From assembly GCF_004365355.1 (NCBI RefSeq), contig NZ_SODP01000001.1, positions 937,473 to 1,001,472 of the forward strand: a stretch of 64,000 nucleotides of DNA, given 5' to 3'. This document shows, piece by piece, positions 59,655-64,000 of the stretch. Both the position numbers and the translations under genes were made by a program. Below the pieces are notes generated by a model. It saw only the letters and a program-made list of their open reading frames with translations, was not told the DNA's origin and made no database searches. This DNA is from Kribbella pratensis (GTDB lineage: Bacteria; Actinomycetota; Actinomycetes; Propionibacteriales; Kribbellaceae). Positions within the stretch are counted from its first letter, which is position 1, and every line of letters begins with the position of its first letter.

Positions 59655-61595
59655 ATGCTGCGTCGTCCGAAGATTCTTGCCGCACTCGCTGCGGTAGCAC
59701 TGCCGGCCGCCCTGGTCGGCGTGTCGATGGGAGGTCCACCCGCCGAGGCGTCACCACTGTCGGCCTCATCCGCGCCGACCGCTCCGTCCGCCGTCGCCGC
59801 CACGGCGTACAGCGCGGCCGCTGCGAAGTACGGCGTACCGGAGTCCGTCCTGCTGGCGGTCTCGTACGCCGAGTCGCGCTGGGACGACCACGCCGGCGCG
59901 CCGAGCACGTCAGGTGGCTACGGCCCGATGCACCTCACCTCGCTGGGGGCGTCCGAAGTGGCCGACCTGTCCGGCAAGCAGAAGGTCGCCACCGCCGAGT
60001 CGCTGCAGACGCTGAAGAAGGCGTCCGAGCTGACCGGACTGGACGCGTCCTCGCTGCGCAACGACGTCACCGCGAACATCAACGGTGGCGCCGCGGTGCT
60101 CGCGTCGTACCAGAAGTCGCTCGGCCTGCCGGTCGGCGCGACCACCTCACCCGCCGAGTGGTACGGCGCGGTCGCGTCGTACGCCGAGGCCGGCGACAAG
60201 GTCGGCGCTGCCGAGTTCGCCGATGACGTCTACTCGATCATGGCCAAGGGTGCCGCGCGTACGACGAACACCGGCCAGCAGATCGTGATGCCGGCCGTCG
60301 CGGTCAAGCCGGACAAGGCGCAGGTCGCCAAGCTGTCGCTGCCGGCCGGCGTACAGCCGTCGACGTCGGACGTGGAGTGCCCGCCGACGCTGGGCTGTGA
60401 GTGGCTGCCGGCGCCGTACTCCGAGTTCGGCACCGCCGGCGACTATGGCAACCACGACCTCGCCAACCGGCCGAAGACCGGCAAGATCGACTACATCGTC
60501 ATCCACGACACCGAGGGCACCTGGCAGGGCGTGCTGAACCTGGTGCAGGACCCGACGTACGTGAGCTGGAACTACACGATGCGGTCGTCCGACGGGCACA
60601 CCTGGCAGCACGTGAAGGCCAAGGACGTCGCCTGGCACGCCGGCAACTGGTACGTGAACATGCACAGCATCGGTATCGAGCACGAGGGCTTCGCCCCGCA
60701 GGGCGCCACCTGGTTCACCGAGTCGCTGTACCGCAACTCGGCCAAGCTGGTGAAGTACCTGGCCGCGAAGAACAACATCCCGCTCGACCGGGCCCACATC
60801 ATCGGCCACGACCAGGTGCCGGGCACGGTCCCGTCGACCGTCGCCGGCATGCACTGGGACCCGGGACCGTACTGGGACTGGGAGCACTACTTCGACCTGC
60901 TCGGCGCTCCGATCTACGGGCACAAGGGTGTCCCGGTCCGCGCCGGTTCGATCGTGACGATCAAGCCGGGCTTCGCGGACAACGTCCAGGTCGTCTCCAA
61001 CTGCGACGCTCCGAACACCACGTGCACGCCGCAGGGCACCAACTTCGTGTACCTGCGTCAGGCGCCGGATGACAACGCCCCGCTGGTCAAGGACATCGGC
61101 CTGCACCCGAGCGGGATCGACGGCACCACTGACGTCTCGGACATGGGCTCGCGAGCCGCAGCGGGTTCGCAGTACGTCGTGGCGCAGCGTCAGGGCGACT
61201 GGGTGGCTGTCTGGTACCTGGGTGCACTGGGCTGGTTCAAGAGCCCGGTCAACGCACCGGATGCCTTCGGGAAGCCGGGTCTGGTCGTGAAGCCGAAGGC
61301 CGGTAGGACGTCGGTGCCGGTGTACGGACGTGCGTACCCGGAGCAGTCGGCGTACCCGACGGGTATCCCGTACCAGACGGTGACGCCGCTGCAGTACACG
61401 ATCGGCGCGGGTCAGTCGTACCCGGTCGGTGACCTGAACATCGAGACCGACTACTACCGGGCCGTGACGTTCGACGGGCAGCCGCCGACCGACCACGTCC
61501 AGGTGCTCGGCAAGGACAGGTACTACCAGATCTGGTTCGGCCACCGGATGGCCTACGTACGGGCTGCCGACGTAGACGTCCGACCGGCGATCTAG
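59655..61595 (+). CDS. Secreted N-acetylmuramoyl-L-alanine amidase with transglycosylase-like N-domain
   Basis: A 646-residue exported protein. Signal peptide about 1-32. A helical domain follows (AAAKYGVPESVLLAVSYAES, GGYGPMHLTS) resembling lytic transglycosylases, with Glu in SYAESRW. The zinc amidase_2 domain spans about 265-415: IVIHDTEGTW with the first His ligand, GIEHEGF, IIGHDQVPG and HWDPGPYWDW. The C-terminal 200 residues form beta-rich SH3-like repeats that probably bind the wall. It cleaves the MurNAc-Ala bond. Two hydrolytic modules in one chain would be unusual. Confidence 0.9.
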   Translation: MLRRPKILAALAAVALPAALVGVSMGGPPAEASPLSASSAPTAPSAVAATAYSAAAAKYGVPESVLLAVSYAESRWDDHAGAPSTSGGYGPMHLTSLGASEVADLSGKQKVATAESLQTLKKASELTGLDASSLRNDVTANINGGAAVLASYQKSLGLPVGATTSPAEWYGAVASYAEAGDKVGAAEFADDVYSIMAKGAARTTNTGQQIVMPAVAVKPDKAQVAKLSLPAGVQPSTSDVECPPTLGCEWLPAPYSEFGTAGDYGNHDLANRPKTGKIDYIVIHDTEGTWQGVLNLVQDPTYVSWNYTMRSSDGHTWQHVKAKDVAWHAGNWYVNMHSIGIEHEGFAPQGATWFTESLYRNSAKLVKYLAAKNNIPLDRAHIIGHDQVPGTVPSTVAGMHWDPGPYWDWEHYFDLLGAPIYGHKGVPVRAGSIVTIKPGFADNVQVVSNCDAPNTTCTPQGTNFVYLRQAPDDNAPLVKDIGLHPSGIDGTTDVSDMGSRAAAGSQYVVAQRQGDWVAVWYLGALGWFKSPVNAPDAFGKPGLVVKPKAGRTSVPVYGRAYPEQSAYPTGIPYQTVTPLQYTIGAGQSYPVGDLNIETDYYRAVTFDGQPPTDHVQVLGKDRYYQIWFGHRMAYVRAADVDVRPAI

Positions 61596-61598
61596 TCT
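61593..61598 (+). promoter_or_regulatory. -10 element TAGTCT overlapping the amidase stop codon
   Basis: The TAG stop of the amidase gene forms the first three bases of TAGTCT, which ends 7 bases before the GTG at 61606. Confidence 0.55.
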
Positions 61599-61605
61599 GT
61601 CGCAC

Positions 61606-62331
61606 GTGATCGACGAAGCCGTCCAGCAATTGCTGGACGGCTTCGTCACGTCTGTACGCGAAGTCGCCGCCGTCCAGGCGGTCTGGTTGCATGGCTCACT
61701 GGCACTGGGGGACTACCAGTTGGGCCGCAGCGACCTGGATGTGATCGTCGTGACGTCGGCACCGCCGCCTAGTGCTGTGGCCGATGTACACCGGAGATTG
61801 ATCCGCGACTCACCACTCGCCAGGAAGCTGCATTGCTCCTACATGACAGAGCTGACTGACCAGTCGGTGCGGCATCCGACGTTCGCCCAGGAGCGATACT
61901 TCGACCGCCCGGTGACTCCGGTGACCCGCCGGGAGCTTGCCATCGGCAACCGCACGCTGTTCGGTCCGACGCCCGCGGAGCTGTTGCCGGCGACAACCGA
62001 CGAGGAGCTGTTCGCATTCGTCCGCCGCGACCTGCGGGACTTCTGGCTCCCGGCGACGCGCAAGCGGACCAACTGGTACGCCGACATCTGGGTCGACCTC
62101 AGCCTGCTCACGCTCGCCCGTGCCCACGTGACGCTGGCGACGGGCGACCTGATCACCAAGCGCGCCGCGCTCGACGTACTGCCCGGTCTCGGGGCGCCCA
62201 CGTCGGTGGTCGACGACATCAGGGCACGCCGCTACGGACCAGTGCCCCGGACGTGGCCGTGGTGGCGGCACCGCCGGGGCGTGCTGGCCCGGCGATTCAC
62301 GAGTACGGCGATTCCCGCCGTACTCAGTTGA
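61606..62331 (+). CDS. Nucleotidyltransferase-domain protein (AadA-like)
   Basis: A 241-residue protein with the pol-beta-type nucleotidyltransferase signature VQAVWLHGSLALGDY followed by SDLDVIVV (catalytic Gly-Ser and Asp-x-Asp). The rest matches the C-terminal helical domain of AadA-like adenylyltransferases (WYADIWVDLSLLTLARAHVT, then ITKRAALDVLPG). It may adenylylate an aminoglycoside or another small alcohol; substrate unknown. Codons 3-14 form a perfect 36-bp palindrome. Its 3' end overlaps the convergent YbaK-like gene by 8 bases. Confidence 0.82.
   Translation: MIDEAVQQLLDGFVTSVREVAAVQAVWLHGSLALGDYQLGRSDLDVIVVTSAPPPSAVADVHRRLIRDSPLARKLHCSYMTELTDQSVRHPTFAQERYFDRPVTPVTRRELAIGNRTLFGPTPAELLPATTDEELFAFVRRDLRDFWLPATRKRTNWYADIWVDLSLLTLARAHVTLATGDLITKRAALDVLPGLGAPTSVVDDIRARRYGPVPRTWPWWRHRRGVLARRFTSTAIPAVLS
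61612..61647. repeat. Perfect 36-bp palindrome in the nucleotidyltransferase start region
   Basis: Bases 61612-61629 are exactly the reverse complement of 61630-61647 (centre AATT), 6 bases after the GTG. On a leaderless mRNA it would form an 18-bp stem at the very 5' end. Confidence 0.85.
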
Positions 62332-62794
62332 CCGTGACCGGCGTCCCCTCGGTGAGCTTGAGCAGCTCGTCGTACGTCGTCGGGAAGACCGAGTGCGGGA
62401 TGCCGGCCGCGGCCCAGATCACGTCGTACTGCTCGAGCGCGGTGTCCACGTACGTCGGGACGCGGCCCGGGTGCCCGACCGGGGCGACGCCGCCGATCGA
62501 CTGACCGGTGTGCTCCTTCACGAATTCCGGGGTGGCCCGCTTCAGCTTGGCGATCCCGAGCTCGGCGGCGACCTTCGCGGTGTCCACGCGGTGCGCGCCC
62601 GAGGTGAGGATCAGGACCGGTGCGCCGTCGCCGTTGAAGATCAGGCTGTTCGCGATCGCGCCGACCTCGCAGCCGAGCTCGGCCGCTGCGGCAGCCGCGG
62701 TCGGCACTGCCTCGTCCAGGATCACGATCTCGCCGGTGGCGCCTGCCGCCGCGAGTGCGTCGGCGACCTTCTGCACATTGGGATGACTGCTCAC
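62324..62794 (-). CDS. YbaK/EbsC-family aminoacyl-tRNA deacylase
   Basis: A 156-residue trans-editing protein of the YbaK/ProX superfamily that hydrolyses mischarged tRNA. Pattern: CEVGAIANSLIF with the family Lys position changed, VLILTSGAHRVD, and SIGGVAPVGHPG with the GVxPxG motif. The tRNA specificity (Pro, Cys-Pro, Ala) cannot be read. Some members instead lack activity. The GTG start has a -10 hexamer 7 bases upstream. Confidence 0.88.
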   Translation of the reverse strand: MSSHPNVQKVADALAAAGATGEIVILDEAVPTAAAAAAELGCEVGAIANSLIFNGDGAPVLILTSGAHRVDTAKVAAELGIAKLKRATPEFVKEHTGQSIGGVAPVGHPGRVPTYVDTALEQYDVIWAAAGIPHSVFPTTYDELLKLTEGTPVTVN

Positions 62795-62801
62795 CTCAGT
62801 G

Positions 62802-62807
62802 AGCTTA
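62802..62807 (-). promoter_or_regulatory. -10 element (TAAGCT on the minus strand)
   Basis: TAAGCT ends 7 bases before the GTG at 62794; it overlaps the last codon and stop of the DM13 gene (62805). Confidence 0.5.
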
Positions 62808-63368
62808 TGCGAGCGGGGCCGCGCCGAACGACACGTTAAACCGGTCGCACCAGATCACCACGCTGCGAAAGTCCCCGAGCTTCACGTCGGCCGGGACCGG
62901 ATAGTTCTGGTTGCCGTGGTTGCCCTTGAGGCTGCCCAGGCTCCGATAGGCGCCGTCGTCGAAGACATGCCAGCCCGCGCGGCCGGCGACCACCTCGGCG
63001 TCGCTCAGCCACACCTTCAGATCGGGGCCGTCGGAGGTGTCGAGGTTCTCGATCCGCAGCACCCGGCTGCCGTCCGGCAGCGCGAGGACGGCGACCGTGC
63101 CGGACGTCCGGTGTTCGTGAGCGATCAGCTTCCCGGTCAGGAGAACCTTCGGCCGGGGCTTGACAACCGGCGTCGGAGTTGCCGGGTGCGCAGAAACTGT
63201 CGGTGGCGTGGTCGACGATGAAGTGGTGGAGATCGGAACAGTGCCGGGCAGCGCCTCGTCGACGACCTTGTCGGTGAGCAGCCGCCACGGCTGGAAGAGC
63301 GGCAGCGCGACCGCTGTGACCACGACGGCAACCGCCGCCGCGGCGATTCCCGCTGTCCGTCTTCGCAT
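62805..63368 (-). CDS. Exported DM13-domain protein
   Basis: A 187-residue protein with a signal or anchor (about 6-26), a Ser/Thr/Pro-rich linker (about 45-72) and a C-terminal DM13 domain. DM13 features: LLTGKLIAHEHRTSGTVAVL, RIENLDTSDGPDLKVWLSD and FRSVVIWCDRFNVSFGAAPL with the conserved Cys near the end. DM13 is proposed to act in extracellular redox or electron transfer. GGAAGGA lies 6 bases before the ATG at 63368; the longer opening to 63992 is antisense to the SOS leader. Confidence 0.87.
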   Translation of the reverse strand: MRRRTAGIAAAAVAVVVTAVALPLFQPWRLLTDKVVDEALPGTVPISTTSSSTTPPTVSAHPATPTPVVKPRPKVLLTGKLIAHEHRTSGTVAVLALPDGSRVLRIENLDTSDGPDLKVWLSDAEVVAGRAGWHVFDDGAYRSLGSLKGNHGNQNYPVPADVKLGDFRSVVIWCDRFNVSFGAAPLA

Positions 63369-63445
63369 CGTTCGTCCTTCCGTCCCGGGCTTCCCAGTCT
63401 GGCGTCCGGAGGCGTCGCGTGGCGGCGCGCCGGAATTACGGGCCG

Positions 63446-63475
63446 TTGACGATTGTCGGCGGGCGACGATACGCT
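63446..63475 (+). promoter_or_regulatory. Promoter TTGACG-N18-TACGCT
   Basis: A -35 TTGACG (63446-63451) and -10 TACGCT (63470-63475) with 18-bp spacing; the start point falls near 63482, directly before the SOS box. It is the best two-box promoter in the window. Confidence 0.65.
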
Positions 63476-63483
63476 TCCAGTGT

Positions 63484-63499
63484 TCGAACAGATGTTCGA
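63484..63499 (+). promoter_or_regulatory. LexA (SOS) box TCGAACAGATGTTCGA
   Basis: Perfect TCGAAC-N4-GTTCGA palindrome, the consensus of the actinobacterial/Bacillus-type SOS box. Placed at about +3 to +18 of the preceding promoter, where bound LexA would block transcription until DNA damage. Confidence 0.85.
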
Positions 63500-63597
63500 T
63501 TACCTCGGCTCCGGTTTCGTCGGGAGGCCGGACCGGGGTGAGTCGGACAGCTGGACGGCTCCGGTGCGGAGTTGCGGCCGCATCGGAATCCGGTGGT

Positions 63598-63655
63598 CCC
63601 GGCGGGCCGGGCACCGGGGTGGACCTCGACCCCCACCCCGGGCCCACCCGCCGGG
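63598..63655 (+). promoter_or_regulatory. Long GC-rich leader hairpin
   Basis: 63598-63622 pairs with 63633-63655 with only a few mismatches or bulges. It lies between the SOS promoter and the DUF6504 start and could attenuate or pace the inducible operon. Confidence 0.5.
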
Positions 63656-63723
63656 CCTCGGACCCGGCAGTGAAACAGGGACTGCCATCGATTACAGGCG
63701 GCGTACAGAGGAGGCGATGGGCC

Positions 63724-64000
63724 ATGTGGGAGTTCGACGACGCTGTCGAGGTGCACTCGGTGTTCGTGGACGGCATCGAGACCCCGGACCAGTTCCTCTG
63801 GCGCGGTCGCCTCTGGCGGGTCACCGCGCTCAAGTCCCAGTGGACCGAGACCGCCGTCTGGTGGGAGCGCGGCATCATCGGCCCCGGGACCATCCACGAC
63901 CCACGCGTCCAGCGCCCGGCGCAGTCCGAAGTGTTGCCGGCCCGGATCGACGCGGCCATGGTCGCCGAAGCCTGCTCGGCGGCACGCAGCACACGTCCGA
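63724..64000 (+). CDS. DUF6504-like protein, 3' part outside window
   Basis: The frame is open from ATG 63724 to the window edge (92 codons). It reads EVHSVFVDGIETPDQFLWRG, LWRVTALKSQWTETAVWW, the pattern I associate with DUF6504, which often lies with the imuB-dnaE2 mutagenesis genes of actinobacteria. GAGGAGG lies 8 bases before the ATG. Because the promoter carries a perfect LexA box, this is probably the first gene of a DNA-damage-inducible operon continuing beyond the window; a dnaE2/imuB neighbour is a prediction. Confidence 0.6.
   Translation, partial: MWEFDDAVEVHSVFVDGIETPDQFLWRGRLWRVTALKSQWTETAVWWERGIIGPGTIHDPRVQRPAQSEVLPARIDAAMVAEACSAARSTRP

Noticed and set aside
1..64000. Search for CRISPR arrays, insertion sequences, integrases and attachment sites
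   Set aside because: No regularly spaced repeats, transposase or integrase motifs were seen, so the accessory region has no visible mobility module.

Overview
High-GC, densely packed DNA from an actinomycete. The class II DAHP synthase, PASTA kinase, AftD-like arabinofuranosyltransferase, DUF3068/DUF2613 proteins, actinobacterial HelD-type helicase and a perfect actinobacterial-type SOS box all point to Actinomycetota. The gene content resembles the Kribbella/Nocardioides group (inference from memory, not from a search). No rRNA, tRNA, CRISPR array or insertion sequence was found. About 60 genes are described, several of them broken, and two small ones (54 and 57 aa) are shorter than 60 aa.

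Layout. (1) 0-4.5 kb, core metabolism: PlsC-type acyltransferase end, DUF2237, aroG, threonine aldolase, PRPP synthetase paralogue. (2) 4.7-10 kb: DUF4389 membrane protein, a two-gene ABC exporter closed by a 19-bp terminator hairpin, and a divergent NarL-type two-component system. (3) 10-17.8 kb, an eroded accessory stretch: truncated ohr, immunity-protein-like and S1-domain remnants, a frameshifted gene, small orphan proteins (YwqK-like, DUF4265, NTF2-like) and a short dispersed repeat. (4) 17.8-29.6 kb, an envelope polysaccharide locus: DUF3068, a GT-C-like protein, acyltransferase 3, a 1353-residue AftD homologue, methyltransferase, GT4 glycosyltransferase, DUF2613 and a second large membrane protein. 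(5) 29.7-45.9 kb, mixed accessory genes: ankyrin protein, two antibiotic-kinase-like phosphotransferases, a PCD-VOC fusion, a broken cupin, hydrolase, oxidoreductase, a secreted beta-propeller amidohydrolase, a GH172-like DUF2961 enzyme, a GH15-like protein and an EamA transporter. (6) 45.9-64 kb, mostly core: PASTA kinase, LysM lytic transglycosylase, thiO, thiE joined by overlaps to a guanyl-specific RNase and its barstar, a DUF4180/HTH divergent pair, polyprenyl synthetase, metF, sixA, HelD-like helicase, CrtI-like oxidoreductase, DUF4126, secreted amidase, nucleotidyltransferase, YbaK, DM13, and the SOS-controlled start of a DUF6504 operon.

How the parts fit. aroG, a PASTA kinase, thi genes, polyprenyl synthetase and metF lie close together in other actinobacteria as I recall, so the window may be a core block opened by roughly 40 kb of accessory DNA. 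The polysaccharide locus (AftD-like, GT4, acyltransferase) and the GH172-like enzyme 14 kb away suggest that a D-arabinose-containing envelope glycan is both made and trimmed.

Regulation is mostly visible as leaderless promoters. At 25 genes a TANNNT-like -10 hexamer ends 6-8 bases before the start codon, and this was used to choose starts. The most notable regulatory structures are the SOS promoter with a hairpin leader at the right end, a perfect 36-bp palindrome inside the first codons of the nucleotidyltransferase gene at 61.6 kb, and the thiE-RNase-barstar overlap.
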